This document shows, in pieces, positions 34,711 through 44,785 of a stretch of DNA of 64,000 nt. The DNA is from Candidatus Kuenenia stuttgartensis. Its GTDB lineage: Bacteria; Planctomycetota; Planctomycetia; Planctomycetales; Planctomycetaceae. The notes beneath the pieces are model-generated. The model was not told the origin of the DNA and made no database searches. It worked only from the letters and a program-made list of their open reading frames with translations. How positions within the stretch are numbered: position 1 is the first letter of the stretch; the number at the start of each line of letters is the position of its first letter. A program made the position numbers and the translations under genes. The stretch covers positions 40,600 through 104,599 of the forward strand of contig CAMAVB010000002.1 of NCBI GenBank assembly GCA_945861465.1. The letters are read 5' to 3'.

Positions 34711-34815
34711 AAGGACTGAGACAGAAATAAGTGGGGCACGATTCCATCGTGCCCGGCACGTTATCAACGTGCCCCACGTCCGGAATACGTCCGTTGTTTC
34801 TGCGCCGGTCCTAAG
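34711..34815. repeat. Repeat family A, copy 3
   Basis: Full-length 105 bp. Outer arms AAGGACTGAGACAGAAATAA and TTTCTGCGCCGGTCCTAAG enclose GTGGGG...CCCCAC. Inside lie two adjacent hairpins, GGCACGATTCCATCGTGCC and GGCACGTTATCAACGTGCC: a three-way-junction layout. Confidence 0.92.
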
Positions 34816-34940
34816 GCGAGCGGCAGGATAGAACTTACCATTCGCAATTTGTACGACGGACTTCCAGTCCGTCGAGTAGCACCATGCGACGGACTGGAAG
34901 TCCGTCGTACCGGTAAATTCATTTCTGCCGCTCGCCTAAG
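34812..34940. repeat. Repeat family B, copy 2
   Basis: It starts TAAGGCGAGCGGCAGGATAG and ends TTTCTGCCGCTCGCCTAAG. The centre is a long palindrome, GTACGACGGACTTCCAGTCC with GGACTGGAAGTCCGTCGTAC. It is nearly identical to copy 3 at 42424 and abuts repeat A copy 3. Confidence 0.92.
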
Positions 34941-35204
34941 TGCCCGGATTCGTCAGAATTCGGAGCCGGGCCATGATTCAACCCGAAGTCTCATGACTTC
35001 GGCTACAAGAAAATGTCGCACTCAGACCCGCGCAAGTCTACTCATTCTGCTAAATCGTTTCCTTTCGCGTGCGTTTTACGCAATAATATCGATTACCTGC
35101 CTCAGGTGTGCGTGCTGCGCAAGCAGCGCGGCCTGTTTTTCGTTAAAGTCTGCAGCTCGCGGACTTAAACGTTTTCCCTCCAAGATCCGTACCGGAGCCA
35201 TTGT

Positions 35205-36584
35205 ATGACGACCAACTTCTCCGAAGCCTCACGACGAAGCTTTCTCAAATCATCCACAGTCGCAGCGGCAGCCACCACGCTGCTCAGCGGAGCAGCATCC
35301 GGAATGTATGCCGCTCAGGACAGCACCATTCAGATTGCCCTCGTCGGCTGCGGCGGTCGCGGTACGGGTGCTGCCGGCAACGCATTGTCTGTGGACAACG
35401 GGCCGATCAAGCTCATCGCCATGGCGGATGTCTTCGAAAAGAATCTGACGGCCAGTCACGAAACTCTGAACAAGTCACATGCCAGCGACGGCAAGCTGGA
35501 CGTACCCGAAGATCGTCGGTTCATCGGTTTCGACGGCTATAAGAAAGCGATGGACTGTCTGAAGCCTGGCGACGTCGTGATTCTGACAACTCCGCCGGCA
35601 TTTCGCTGGGTCCATTACACGTATGCCATCGAGAAGGGTCTCAACGTGTTTATGGAGAAGCCGGTCACCGTCGATGGACCGACAACACGGCGCATGCTGG
35701 CGTTGAACGACAAGGCGATTGCGAAAGACCTGAAGGTCGCGGTCGGTCTGATGTGCCGTCACTGCGAAGCACGCCGCGAATTGTTCGACCGCATTCAGAA
35801 TGGCGAAATCGGCGACATCACTATGATGCGTGCCTATCGTATGGCCGGACCCACCGGCACTGCCGCGACTGGCCCGAAACCGGAAGGAGCCAGCGAGCTG
35901 TTGTACCAGATCAGTCGCTTCCATGGATTTCTCTGGCTCAGTGGCGGAGCGGTCAGTGACTTCCTCATTCACAACATTGACGAATCATGCTGGATGAAGA
36001 ATTCGTGGCCCGTCAGCTGCAAAGCCAGCGGTGGACGCCACTACCGCGGCGACAACGTCGATCAGAATTTCGACACGTATTCGATGGAGTACACGTTCGA
36101 CGACGGCACAAAACTGTTCGTTAACGGTCGCACCATTCCCGGCTGTTATCAGGAATTTGCGAGCTATGCGCACGGCACGAAAGGACTGGGTGTGATTTCC
36201 TCCGCATCGCACTGGCCATCGCGCGCCCGCATCTACAAAGGGCACAAAGAAGATGATGCCAATATTGCCTGGCAGTTTCCGCAGCCCGAAACGAACAATC
36301 CGTACGAAGACGAATGGAAGCATCTGATTGCGGCCATCCGTAAGAACGAAAAGTACAACGAAGTCGAACGCGGCTGCATGGCCAGCATCGTGACATCGAT
36401 GGGCCGCATGGCCGCTCATACAGGACAGGAAATGACACTCGAGCAGATGATGAACTGCGAGCACGAATTTGCTCCGGACATCGAAAAACTCACGATGGAA
36501 TCGATGTCACCACTCCAGGCCGATCAAGAAGGCCGATACCCGATCCCACTTCCCGGTCTGGAAAAAAACCGCGAATACGCATAG
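35205..36584 (+). CDS. Gfo/Idh/MocA-family oxidoreductase with Tat signal
   Basis: 459 residues. The N-terminus has the twin-arginine signal SRRSFLKSSTVAAAATTLL, so it is exported folded, probably with NAD(P) bound. The Rossmann motif GCGGRGTGAAGN follows (about residue 50), then the family motif MEKPVTVDG. The last third is an alpha/beta substrate domain. Typical substrates are sugars or inositol derivatives in the periplasm. Large families of such Tat oxidoreductases are usual in planctomycetes. It stands alone with repeats on both sides. Confidence 0.9.
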   Translation: MTTNFSEASRRSFLKSSTVAAAATTLLSGAASGMYAAQDSTIQIALVGCGGRGTGAAGNALSVDNGPIKLIAMADVFEKNLTASHETLNKSHASDGKLDVPEDRRFIGFDGYKKAMDCLKPGDVVILTTPPAFRWVHYTYAIEKGLNVFMEKPVTVDGPTTRRMLALNDKAIAKDLKVAVGLMCRHCEARRELFDRIQNGEIGDITMMRAYRMAGPTGTAATGPKPEGASELLYQISRFHGFLWLSGGAVSDFLIHNIDESCWMKNSWPVSCKASGGRHYRGDNVDQNFDTYSMEYTFDDGTKLFVNGRTIPGCYQEFASYAHGTKGLGVISSASHWPSRARIYKGHKEDDANIAWQFPQPETNNPYEDEWKHLIAAIRKNEKYNEVERGCMASIVTSMGRMAAHTGQEMTLEQMMNCEHEFAPDIEKLTMESMSPLQADQEGRYPIPLPGLEKNREYA

Positions 36585-36638
36585 GGTGTGGATCGTCGCG
36601 GGACTCTTCCGGGAGGCCACCGGCCAGGGCAACGCCGT

Positions 36639-36744
36639 TAAGGACTGAGACAGAAATAAGTGGGGCACGATTCCATCGTGCCGGGCACGTTATAAACGTG
36701 CCCCACGTCCAAAAGACGACAGTTATTTCTGCGCCGGTCCTAAG
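36639..36744. repeat. Repeat family A, copy 4
   Basis: Full-length copy, TAAGGACTGAGACAGAAATA...GTTATTTCTGCGCCGGTCCTAAG, with both inner hairpins (GGCACGATTCCATCGTGCC is one base off at its edge; GGCACGTTATAAACGTGCC is intact). Its end overlaps the last codon area of the lipoprotein gene at 36740. Confidence 0.92.
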
Positions 36745-37147
36745 GATTTGAGAGAGTGCGAATCACCAGCAACTTGTGGTTCTCGACATCGTACTGATAC
36801 TCCAGTCCGGGGGACAGGACGGGCAGGCGGATTTTGTTCTCTTCGATAATTCGCGTCATGAATTCGTCGTACGAATCTGGATACCGACCTTCTGTGGCAT
36901 GGAACAGGTTGACTGCCTGGTCGATATTCAACCCCGCCAACATTTGCACCATCGGGCCATACGCTTCCAGTGGCCCGGTGATCGGGTTGGTCATCTTGAC
37001 TTCCGGCTTGACGACTTCGTCGCCGGCATTGGGATCAAATTCACCGATTTTGTCGGTAGTCTTTTGTCTCGGGGCTGACGGTTGTTGAGACTCGAAACAA
37101 CCGCACAAAAGGAGCGTGGTCAGTGCCATTGGCAAGTATTGATTCAT
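36740..37147 (-). CDS. Small hypothetical lipoprotein
   Basis: 135 residues from ATG 37147, which has GAGGAAAA about eight bases upstream. The signal ends in the lipobox LLLCGC. The remainder is one small domain (QMLAGLNIDQAVNLFHATEGRYPDSYDEFMTRIIEENKIRLP), resembling the pilin-like tail of type II secretion or prepilin proteins (NLFHATEGRYPDSYDEF). The function is unknown. The stop overlaps repeat A copy 4. Confidence 0.7.
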   Translation of the reverse strand: MNQYLPMALTTLLLCGCFESQQPSAPRQKTTDKIGEFDPNAGDEVVKPEVKMTNPITGPLEAYGPMVQMLAGLNIDQAVNLFHATEGRYPDSYDEFMTRIIEENKIRLPVLSPGLEYQYDVENHKLLVIRTLSNP

Positions 37148-37677
37148 GGTTTTTTCCTCAAACTGTTTGACTTCGACTGTCCGCATCATATCAGGAACAA
37201 CCAGCCGAATCATCAACCGGGACCCCAGTCATCTTCAGGAGCCAGTGCCGCGCGCAGACAATTACTGATGGCACGTTGCCAAACGCCAGTGAGCCAAGCG
37301 ACAGATGCAACGTTTCTGCCCGCCCCCGGGACGACTGGTCGATCGCCGAATCGATTCCGGACGCAACCTGGCGGAGTTCTCGGAAATGGGTTACGACGTG
37401 ATCGGTTTCGGTCTGATGCCGGAATTCGTGCGGCATGTCCGCTGAAATTCTTCTACGTCATTGCGTGCATTTCTGCCACGATCTGGATGGGTACTGTCGG
37501 CTGTGCAATGAGAACTCTTGCTGGCGGAACGGAACGCATTCACCAGTGGCTGGACTGAGTCGGATGGAAAAACTACTGTTCGCGTCGCGACGGGGAAACT
37601 CTTCTTCGGATAACCTGCAGGCCTGAGACACAGTACATTTCTTATCAAATCAAATCTGGCGAACGCTGAGCGAAGTT
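37148..37677. other. Intergenic region with a possible small remnant
   Basis: 530 bp. A 46-codon stretch from about 37301 (MQRFCPPPGRLVDRRIDSGR) ending at the stop near 37446 reads like real protein (NLAEFSEMGYDVIGFGLMPE) but is too short to assign and may be a fragment of a lost gene. Otherwise I see nothing. Confidence 0.4.
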
Positions 37678-39018
37678 ATGAAAATTACGATGATTGGAAC
37701 CGGATACGTGGGACTCGTGACCGGAACGTGTTTCGCGGAAAGCGGCAACGATGTGACATGTCTGGATGTCGATAGCCGCAAAGTGCAGCTCCTTAACGAC
37801 GGTGGCGTCCCAATCTACGAACCGGGGCTGGAAGAACTCGTGAAACGCAACGCCGCCGCCGGTCGTCTGAGCTTCACCACCAGCTACGAAGATGCCATTT
37901 CGTCGGCAAAATGTGTCTTTATCTGCGTCGGCACACCACAGGACGAATCCGGAGCTGCCGATCTGCGATACGTGCAAAGTGCATCCGAGAACATGGCTTC
38001 TTACCTACAGCGTGATACGGTCGTTGTCTGCAAGAGCACCGTTCCGGTGGGTACGAACCGCCGAGTTGCCGCATGGATCAAAGCGAAAACAGACACGCCG
38101 TTCAGCATTGCATCAAATCCCGAGTTCCTCAAGGAAGGCGCGGCGATTGATGATTTTACGAAACCCGATCGTGTCGTCGTGGGTGTCGATGATCCCGCTG
38201 CAGCAGACATTCTGCTCGAATTGTACAAGCCTTTTCTGCGTACCGAAAAGCCGTTTATTTCTGTCGGCATCGAAAGCGCGGAGATGATCAAGTACGCCGC
38301 CAACTGCATGCTCGCCACAAAGATCAGCTTTATCAATGAGATGGCAAACATCTGTGAATGCGTAGGAGCGGACATAAACGAAGTTCGCAAAGGGATCGGG
38401 CACGATGCCCGGATTGGATTCTCGTTTTTGTTTCCCGGCGTTGGCTACGGCGGATCATGCTTTCCGAAAGATGTACGAGCCCTCGCGTCGCTGGCTGCTG
38501 AATGCGGCATTGAACCTCGGATTCTGCGAACTGTCGATGAGACGAACAACCAGCAGAAGCATGTGCTCTTTCGCAAACTTCGAGACTACTTTGGCGGTGA
38601 CCTGTGCGGACGCACGATTGCCGTCTGGGGGCTGAGCTTCAAACCGCGCACAGATGACATTCGCGAGGCACCCGCGCTGGTCCTGATTCACAGCCTGCTG
38701 GAAGCCGGTGCGATCGTAAGAGCTCACGATCCTGTCGCTCTGGAAAATGTCCGCAAGGAACTCGGTGACAAAATCACCTACTGTGACCACCACTACGACT
38801 CCTGTGATGGTGCCGACGCAATTGCCATCGTGACAGAGTGGAATGAATTTCGAAATCCGGACTTCGACTACATCAAACGGAAGCTGAAGTCACCGGTCAT
38901 CTTCGACGGTCGCAATTTGTATGATCGCGTTAAGATGGCAGCTCGCGGTTTCCACTACTCCGGGATCGGCCTGCGGGCTTTACCAGTGCCTGGATCTGCT
39001 CCGCGCGGGTCTGAATGA
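37678..39018 (+). CDS. ugd: UDP-glucose 6-dehydrogenase
   Basis: 446 residues. It starts [21 protein letters not shown], the NAD-binding motif. The catalytic Cys261 lies in [13 protein letters not shown], and [20 protein letters not shown] and the C-terminal UDP-binding block are all present. It oxidises UDP-glucose to UDP-glucuronate for exopolysaccharide or LPS sugars. It stands alone here, without glycosyltransferase neighbours. Confidence 0.95.
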   Translation: MKITMIGTGYVGLVTGTCFAESGNDVTCLDVDSRKVQLLNDGGVPIYEPGLEELVKRNAAAGRLSFTTSYEDAISSAKCVFICVGTPQDESGAADLRYVQSASENMASYLQRDTVVVCKSTVPVGTNRRVAAWIKAKTDTPFSIASNPEFLKEGAAIDDFTKPDRVVVGVDDPAAADILLELYKPFLRTEKPFISVGIESAEMIKYAANCMLATKISFINEMANICECVGADINEVRKGIGHDARIGFSFLFPGVGYGGSCFPKDVRALASLAAECGIEPRILRTVDETNNQQKHVLFRKLRDYFGGDLCGRTIAVWGLSFKPRTDDIREAPALVLIHSLLEAGAIVRAHDPVALENVRKELGDKITYCDHHYDSCDGADAIAIVTEWNEFRNPDFDYIKRKLKSPVIFDGRNLYDRVKMAARGFHYSGIGLRALPVPGSAPRGSE

Positions 39019-39068
39019 GGCTCCGCCTTCTCCCTTTGGCAAGGGGTAGAAGGTGGCTGGAGGCCGGA

Positions 39069-39174
39069 TAAGGACTGCGGCAGAATTAAGTGGGGCACGA
39101 TTCCATCGTGCCCGGCACGTTGCAAACGTGCCCCACGCCCGGAAGACGACAGTTATTTCTCCGCCGATCCTAAG
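39069..39174. repeat. Repeat family A, copy 5
   Basis: ATAAGGACTGCGGCAGAATT...GTTATTTCTCCGCCGATCCTAAG with both hairpins GGCACGATTCCATCGTGCC and GGCACGTTGCAAACGTGCC. A CTTCTCCCTTTGGCAAGGGG hairpin precedes it. Confidence 0.9.
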
Positions 39175-39314
39175 GGGGGTTATTCGCTGATTCTGACTCG
39201 ATCAAATAATTAACGGCGTTGGCCTACCCGTGTGCTGACGCCTTCCAGTTAATCCTTCGTTCTCAGCCACGTGAAGTAGGTGTCGTCGTTCTCCTCGCGC
39301 CGTGAGTCTGGACG

Positions 39315-40532
39315 TCACTCCGGGGCCAGTTCAGTGCGTGTTGTCATCGTGCGATGGATGCGTTGCCACCAGAACCACGGCTCAGGTTCTGAGATGTCGA
39401 TGCGAAATTCTGCGTCATCCGGCAAAGTCGCCAGCACCCGGCCAATGACTTCGCGCTGAAATCGACCTTGCGGGTAGAGCGGCGAATCTGTTTCAGCCAG
39501 TGACCAGCGATCCAGCTTGAGAACAACCCAATCGTCCACAGGTTCGGGTTTCGAAACATGTTGCTGTATGTCGTGTTCGAGGTACTGGATGTCGGCTTCC
39601 TTGATTCGCAGCACCCATGTTTCCGGGCGCGTTGAATACAGTTGCCATGCTGGCCAGTTATCAGCGATGCCGAAGAGGCCGGACAGCGGAAACAGCCACA
39701 CGAAAAGAGTCGCGGCTCGAAAACTCCAACGCTTTCCTGTTTCCCCGGACGGCAAATATCTTACAGGCCCGGAAAACACCACCGGAATCAGGCACAGGAA
39801 GCACACGTTCCAGATCGACACTGCCGGGTGATGACCAAGTCCCAGAGGCCCCAGGGCCAGCAGCAGCGTTCCGTGCAACAGCATCGCCGACGGCATGCCA
39901 AATCGGCGCGACTTCGGCCAGAGCAGCAGCAGTCCGACGGCTAGTTCTCCGATGTTAAGTGCATGGCACATGATTTCGATTTTGCTTTCGGCCGGGACTT
40001 CAAAGTGGATGCCAGTCATCCTCAGCAACTGGTCCACGATGGCTGCCGACATTCCCTGGTAGGCCACCGGGGCTATGCGGGAAAGCGCCGAGCAGACATA
40101 GATGGACGCCAGCACCGATCGCAGCAGCTGGAGTCCGCTTTCTGGTTTGAAAAAGGAAGCTCCGAGCCCCAGGGCGAACAACCAGTGCCATGCCTGGAGA
40201 CGATGTTGATTCGAAACACACAGCATCAATGCAGCGGCAAGACCCGCAGCTCGCACAGTTCTGACCCATCGCTGTTGTCCGAAAGAGCCAGCGACGATCA
40301 GGCATGCTGCCAACAGCATCCCGACAACGATCCGGTCAGCCACAATGGGCGGCGAGAGGCTGTGGATCAGTGGTATCCGTGGAAAGGAACTGTGACCCCA
40401 CCAAAGCGGCCATGTGGCCGCAATCAACAGGATCTCGAACCCCGCCAGAATCCGCACGGCTTTTCCGCAACGACATTGCCCGTCATTGGAGTAAGTTGCC
40501 GAAGAAGATACATTTTGGGTTATGGACACCAT
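39315..40532 (-). CDS. Multi-pass membrane protein, HTTM/DoxX-like
   Basis: 405 residues with about ten hydrophobic segments in the first 300. The C-terminal ~110 residues are soluble. SNQHRLQAWHWLFALGLGAS and the ALSRIAPVAYQGMSAAIVDQLL arrangement resemble DoxX/HTTM-like proteins (vitamin K-dependent gamma-carboxylase-like transmembrane domain). I cannot assign a reaction. It reads away from the MFS gene. Confidence 0.55.
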   Translation of the reverse strand: MVSITQNVSSSATYSNDGQCRCGKAVRILAGFEILLIAATWPLWWGHSSFPRIPLIHSLSPPIVADRIVVGMLLAACLIVAGSFGQQRWVRTVRAAGLAAALMLCVSNQHRLQAWHWLFALGLGASFFKPESGLQLLRSVLASIYVCSALSRIAPVAYQGMSAAIVDQLLRMTGIHFEVPAESKIEIMCHALNIGELAVGLLLLWPKSRRFGMPSAMLLHGTLLLALGPLGLGHHPAVSIWNVCFLCLIPVVFSGPVRYLPSGETGKRWSFRAATLFVWLFPLSGLFGIADNWPAWQLYSTRPETWVLRIKEADIQYLEHDIQQHVSKPEPVDDWVVLKLDRWSLAETDSPLYPQGRFQREVIGRVLATLPDDAEFRIDISEPEPWFWWQRIHRTMTTRTELAPE

Positions 40533-40990
40533 GCGTCTTGATCGACTGTCTGGAGAGGTGCGGTCGCGATTGATTATTAGAGCAAGTCCTGTCTGCCGAG
40601 CTCATCCTGACCCACATTTTAACTCGTCCGCAGAATCTGTGGGTGAAAATCGATTAGGAATCTGTCTTGACTTGGCAAAACACTGGATTTTGTCGCAAGC
40701 GAGCGTCTTGGAATGTAACGATCAAGTTTAAACAACGGCTCGCTCACTCGCCATCACGAAATCCACCGCCATGTAGCCGATTTCACCCACAGATTTGGCG
40801 GAAGACCCACATTTTTGAGCGCGGTGTTGCCGGAGGAAACGGAGGCGGTCTAAATTCTGTGTTCCCGCGAAAACGGCTCTTTGGTTGCCCGAAATGGTTT
40901 CCGTTGTCATTATCCGCCTCTGCCTGATCACCGTCCCGGGGTATTCCGTCACCCATTTCGTACCTTCCGCCAGGATTACTGAAGCTAACC
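40533..40990. other. Intergenic region, nothing recognised
   Basis: 458 bp between divergent membrane protein genes. It contains no clear repeat. The ORF 40783-41175 (minus) is a shadow. Confidence 0.45.
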
Positions 40991-42379
40991 ATGAAAACTC
41001 GCCTTTCGATCATGATGTTTTTTGAGTTCTTTATCTGGGGAGCATGGCTGCCAGCCAGCTTTGGCTTCTTTGGCGGCAGTGCGCTGAACTTCACGGAGAC
41101 CACCCAGTTGTTCGGGCTTGAGATTCCCTGGCAGGAAATGGGTTTGACACTCGCGTTTCCAGTTTCAGCCATCATCGCGATGTTTTTTGCAAATCAATTC
41201 GTGGATCGAAACTTCGCGGCGGAAAAATACCTGGCATTCAGCCACTTGCTCGGTGGAATATCGATGCTTGGTTTTGGGTATCTGTCGTGGTCATCATTCC
41301 AGGGACCAGAGCCGATCGTGCCGAGCTACTGGTTGTTCTTCGGATGCATGGCTGTGCATTGCCTGTTTTATGTGCCGACGATTTCTGTCACGAACAGTAT
41401 CGCATTCGCAAATATTCAGGACGCCCAAAAAGACTTTGGCCCGGTGCGCCTGTGGGGCACGATCGGGTGGATCGCTGCTGCGTGGCCGTTTGTGTTTATC
41501 CTGCTGGATTGGTCAAAGATTCCATCAATGGAGGAGGCTGGTGGATTCACGGATTGGCTGGGGACAGCATTTAAAACCGGGCTTTCTGGTCAGGCTCTGA
41601 ATCAGGGCAAGAGTTGGGCATTCCTGACCTCAGGGATCGCATCGCTTTGTCTGGCTGCATTCAGCCTGACGCTGCCTCACACGCCACCGAAGCCAGCAGC
41701 GCCTGGTCAGGGTTTGGCGTGGCTGGAGTCCATGAAACTGCTCAAGCACCCATTTTTGTTCGTCCTGTTTATTGTCACTCTGATCGATGCGACCGTGCAT
41801 GACGGCTTCTTCTTTTTTGCGTTCAAATATCTGGAAGATGTCGGTGTGCCGGGCAACTGGGTTCAGGCGGCGATGAGTATCGGCCAGGTCGCAGAAATTG
41901 CCACGATGGCGTTTCTGGGACTTGTGCTGAAGCGACTGGGATGGCGATACACGATGATCATAGGAATTCTCGGGCATGCTGTGCGGTTCGGAGTTTTCGC
42001 CTTCTTCCCGGATCCAAAGTGGGCCGTCGCGGTGAACGTTCTGCACGGGATTTGCTATGCGTTTTTCTTTGCTACGCTCTACATTCTGGTGGACGAAGTA
42101 TTCCCGAAAAATTCGCGAACGAGTGCTCAAGGCCTGTTTAACTTTCTGATTTTGGGGATGGGCCCGATCATTTCGCGATTCCTGTGGCCGGTGCTGCGAG
42201 ATCAATATACAGAGCCCGCGACTGTACTGGCCGCAGAAGGCGAGATAGCGAATCCGCTTGCAGGGATGCTGCAATATCGCGAACTTCTGCTCTATCCAGC
42301 CGGTGCCGCGTTGGTTGCAGCCGTGCTTCTGCTGCTGTTCTTCCATCCGCCGAAGAACTCGGCATCAAATGAATCGTAG
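40991..42379 (+). CDS. MFS transporter, nucleoside:H+ symporter-like
   Basis: 462 residues, about 12 transmembrane segments. The N-terminus MKTRLSIMMFFEFFIWGAW is the hallmark of the NupG/XapB nucleoside-symporter family, and VRLWGTIGWI around residue 155 is likewise conserved. It probably imports nucleosides or a related compound; planctomycetes carry several of these. No purine catabolic gene is adjacent. Confidence 0.85.
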   Translation: MKTRLSIMMFFEFFIWGAWLPASFGFFGGSALNFTETTQLFGLEIPWQEMGLTLAFPVSAIIAMFFANQFVDRNFAAEKYLAFSHLLGGISMLGFGYLSWSSFQGPEPIVPSYWLFFGCMAVHCLFYVPTISVTNSIAFANIQDAQKDFGPVRLWGTIGWIAAAWPFVFILLDWSKIPSMEEAGGFTDWLGTAFKTGLSGQALNQGKSWAFLTSGIASLCLAAFSLTLPHTPPKPAAPGQGLAWLESMKLLKHPFLFVLFIVTLIDATVHDGFFFFAFKYLEDVGVPGNWVQAAMSIGQVAEIATMAFLGLVLKRLGWRYTMIIGILGHAVRFGVFAFFPDPKWAVAVNVLHGICYAFFFATLYILVDEVFPKNSRTSAQGLFNFLILGMGPIISRFLWPVLRDQYTEPATVLAAEGEIANPLAGMLQYRELLLYPAGAALVAAVLLLLFFHPPKNSASNES

Positions 42380-42423
42380 CCGTTTCTTCAAGATCGACTT
42401 GCACTCAACCCCAATTCGTTGCC

Positions 42424-42550
42424 TTAGGCGAGCGGCAGGATAGAACTTACCATTCGCAATTTGTACGACGGACTTCCAGTCCGTCGAGTAGCACCATGCG
42501 ACGGACTGGAAGTCCGTCGTACCGGTAAATTCATTTCTGCCGCTCGCCTT
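42424..42550. repeat. Repeat family B, copy 3
   Basis: TTAGGCGAGCGGCAGGATAG...TTTCTGCCGCTCGCCTT, nearly identical to copy 2 over about 125 bp, including the central GTACGACGGACTTCCAGTCC palindrome. Confidence 0.92.
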
Positions 42551-42642
42551 GACAGAGCGCTAGTGCGAATCTCCGACAGTCGCCTTCTTCATTTTTGCAT
42601 CGCAGATAAGTAGTGCAGCAAAACTGATGATGGCGATTGGAT

Positions 42643-44658
42643 TCACTTCACGAGTTGATTCGGTATCGACCAATTCACTCGTCCAAGCCAGACGGTGCCG
42701 TCGGCTCCTTTTTGGTGTGGCTTATCGCTGACGAGGAACTCGGCATCCGTGACCCATGATTGCTCGTTAGTAATGGCCGCCGCGCCGAAGTTGCCCAGCA
42801 TGACGCCGCGTTCCGGTAAAAGGATTTGCTCGGTTCTGCGAAGCACCTGCAGAGTTTCCGGATCGACCTGAGCAATAAAGAGTGGAGCGCGATTTCGCAT
42901 GATATGGTCATTGTTTGCGCCGCGTCGAGTGTACGTCAGGAATAGTCCGCCGCTGTGAGTGAGCCAATGCGATTGAGTGTTGTAGCTCCCCAGATCCTGG
43001 TCGTCATCAAACGTCCATTCTCGGACCGGCTCGAAGTGCAGTCCGTCATCGCTCGTCGTCACAAAGGCCGCCGTGTCGTGGCGCAAGGTGAGGTAGTATT
43101 TGTCTTGAAATCGTGTCAGCGAAGGTTCGTAAAAACCACGTCCTCCCGGCGTGGTCAGTTCGTCACCATGCGCGAGGTACTTGAGTTCCTGCCCGTCGAA
43201 CGCACAATGCAGAATTGTTGCGGTGTAATCGCCGCCATTCGACCCCTGGAAATAGACGGGAATCAACAACGTCCCATCTGCCTGCTCAAGCCACTGCACA
43301 CAACCCGGCGCGACAAGAAAGAATTTGCCATCGGTCTCGGGCATCGCCAGCATCTTCCATGCGGTCCATTTGTCAGACTTTGGGTCGTAGGTCGCGTAAG
43401 CACATTCGTGCGACCGCGGCTTATCGACAAGTTGGTCTCCCTTTGGACCGTAGCGCAGCTTGACGCCCACCGCGAGAAGTTTTTCGCTGTGCGTGAGCCA
43501 ACCGGGCGTGACGTCGCAGACGGCGATCGTTTCGTCCTTTTCGCCCGGTCGCGAAGCCAGTTCCGGAATCTCGGTCGGACCAGTCCATGTTTCGCCAAAA
43601 TCGTTGGTGCGCAGGTAGTACAGGCCGGAATAGTGATCGCTGACGCCGAGGTGTTTCTGAATCGTCATGACCACCGCTGGCTGGCCTGACTCGCCGTGAC
43701 CCGGCAATGCAGCAACGCGAGGATGAAACCAACAGGACTTTGCGTTGAGTTCTTTGAACACTGCATTGGCCTGCACCTTGAACGGGAGCACTTCCGGACC
43801 GGCCAGCACGAGGAGTGATTGAGCCGCGCGGATGCGTGCATCGGGAAACGGATCATCCAGCATTGCTTTCAGGCGGTCGGCCGCACCTATGGCCCGCGCG
43901 TCACTCGCGAATGTGGCTGCATAGGTTCGGATGGAATTATCTTCGCTGGTCAGGTTTTTCTCCAATGACTTCAGTCCGTCAGGATCGCCGAGAATTGCCA
44001 GTGCGTGTTCGAAATTCGCCCGTGTCGTGGCATCCGGACAGCGTGTCAACTGTGCCTTGAGGCGCGGAATGTCGCTGCTGTCGCCGATCTGTCCCAGGAC
44101 CCATGCGGCGATGGTGTAGTTTTGAGGATCGCCGTCGCCCAACAAATCCCGCACCGTTTGCAGCGGCGGTGCATATCTGCATCGCACCAGTGCTCCGGCA
44201 GCCATCAATTTCAATTTGATATTATCGTTCTGCTCGTACGCCCGCAGCATGGGCTGAAGATCGCCCACTTCAAACACCTTGAAGAGACTCTCAGCAGCAT
44301 GGACATGGCCGTAACTCTTGTCGCCGGTGAGGATGTCGCGCATCACAGGAAGGACCGAACGGTCGCCAGCTCGCGCGATTTCGCGCGCGATGCCGCACAG
44401 ATGCTGGTCGTCCGTTTCTGTCGTCAGTTTCGGGGTGAGATATTCGATAACCTCAAGGCCGTGACCTCCCAGTGTCAGGCCTTCCGCAGCGTGCATGGAT
44501 GGCCAGAATTCCTCGCCCCGCAAACCGGATCGGAGAACAATCAGGCATTTCTCGCGCGTTGCTGAATCAAGTGTGATTCGAGTGAAATCCTGAGCATTGC
44601 AGGAGAGCATCGGAAGGAGCCAGACAATGATTGAAACGACTCGGACAACTGCATTCAT
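42643..44658 (-). CDS. Secreted HEAT-repeat and sialidase-like (BNR) fusion protein
   Basis: 671 residues with signal peptide (VVSIIVWLLPMLSCNA). Residues about 45-290 are HEAT-type helical repeats (VLPVMRDILTGDKSYGHVHAAESLF, IPRLKAQLTRCPDATTRANFEHALAIL, AADRLKAMLDDPFPDARIRAAQSLLVL). Residues about 310-665 are a six-bladed sialidase-like propeller, with the Asp-box form TNDFGETWTGP and HDTAAFVTTSDDGLHFEP. An exo-sialidase function is possible but key active-site residues were not verified. The two domains in one protein suggest a binding or scaffold part with a glycan-facing propeller. Confidence 0.7.
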   Translation of the reverse strand: MNAVVRVVSIIVWLLPMLSCNAQDFTRITLDSATREKCLIVLRSGLRGEEFWPSMHAAEGLTLGGHGLEVIEYLTPKLTTETDDQHLCGIAREIARAGDRSVLPVMRDILTGDKSYGHVHAAESLFKVFEVGDLQPMLRAYEQNDNIKLKLMAAGALVRCRYAPPLQTVRDLLGDGDPQNYTIAAWVLGQIGDSSDIPRLKAQLTRCPDATTRANFEHALAILGDPDGLKSLEKNLTSEDNSIRTYAATFASDARAIGAADRLKAMLDDPFPDARIRAAQSLLVLAGPEVLPFKVQANAVFKELNAKSCWFHPRVAALPGHGESGQPAVVMTIQKHLGVSDHYSGLYYLRTNDFGETWTGPTEIPELASRPGEKDETIAVCDVTPGWLTHSEKLLAVGVKLRYGPKGDQLVDKPRSHECAYATYDPKSDKWTAWKMLAMPETDGKFFLVAPGCVQWLEQADGTLLIPVYFQGSNGGDYTATILHCAFDGQELKYLAHGDELTTPGGRGFYEPSLTRFQDKYYLTLRHDTAAFVTTSDDGLHFEPVREWTFDDDQDLGSYNTQSHWLTHSGGLFLTYTRRGANNDHIMRNRAPLFIAQVDPETLQVLRRTEQILLPERGVMLGNFGAAAITNEQSWVTDAEFLVSDKPHQKGADGTVWLGRVNWSIPNQLVK

Positions 44659-44677
44659 GGAAAATCCCCGGATGAGT

Positions 44678-44741
44678 GTTTAACCCGAGCCAACGGCAAG
44701 GCGTCGGGCTGAAGGAATCCTCGCCGTTGGCTCGGGTTAAA
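44678..44741. repeat. Inverted repeat GTTTAACCCGAGCCAACGGC
   Basis: GTTTAACCCGAGCCAACGGC at the left is answered by GCCGTTGGCTCGGGTTAAAC at the right, a 20-bp perfect stem upstream of the HEAT-sialidase gene. Confidence 0.85.
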
Positions 44742-44785
44742 CGAAAATGGCCCATTCTTCAAGGAAGTTGTAGGTATTGCCTTGC

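Larger units (their letters stand above)
34638..35204. other. Intergenic region with two adjacent repeat elements
   Basis: 567 bp, mostly repeats A (34711-34815) and B (34812-34940), which join directly. It is upstream of both the acyltransferase (minus) and the oxidoreductase (plus). I see no gene. Confidence 0.65.
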
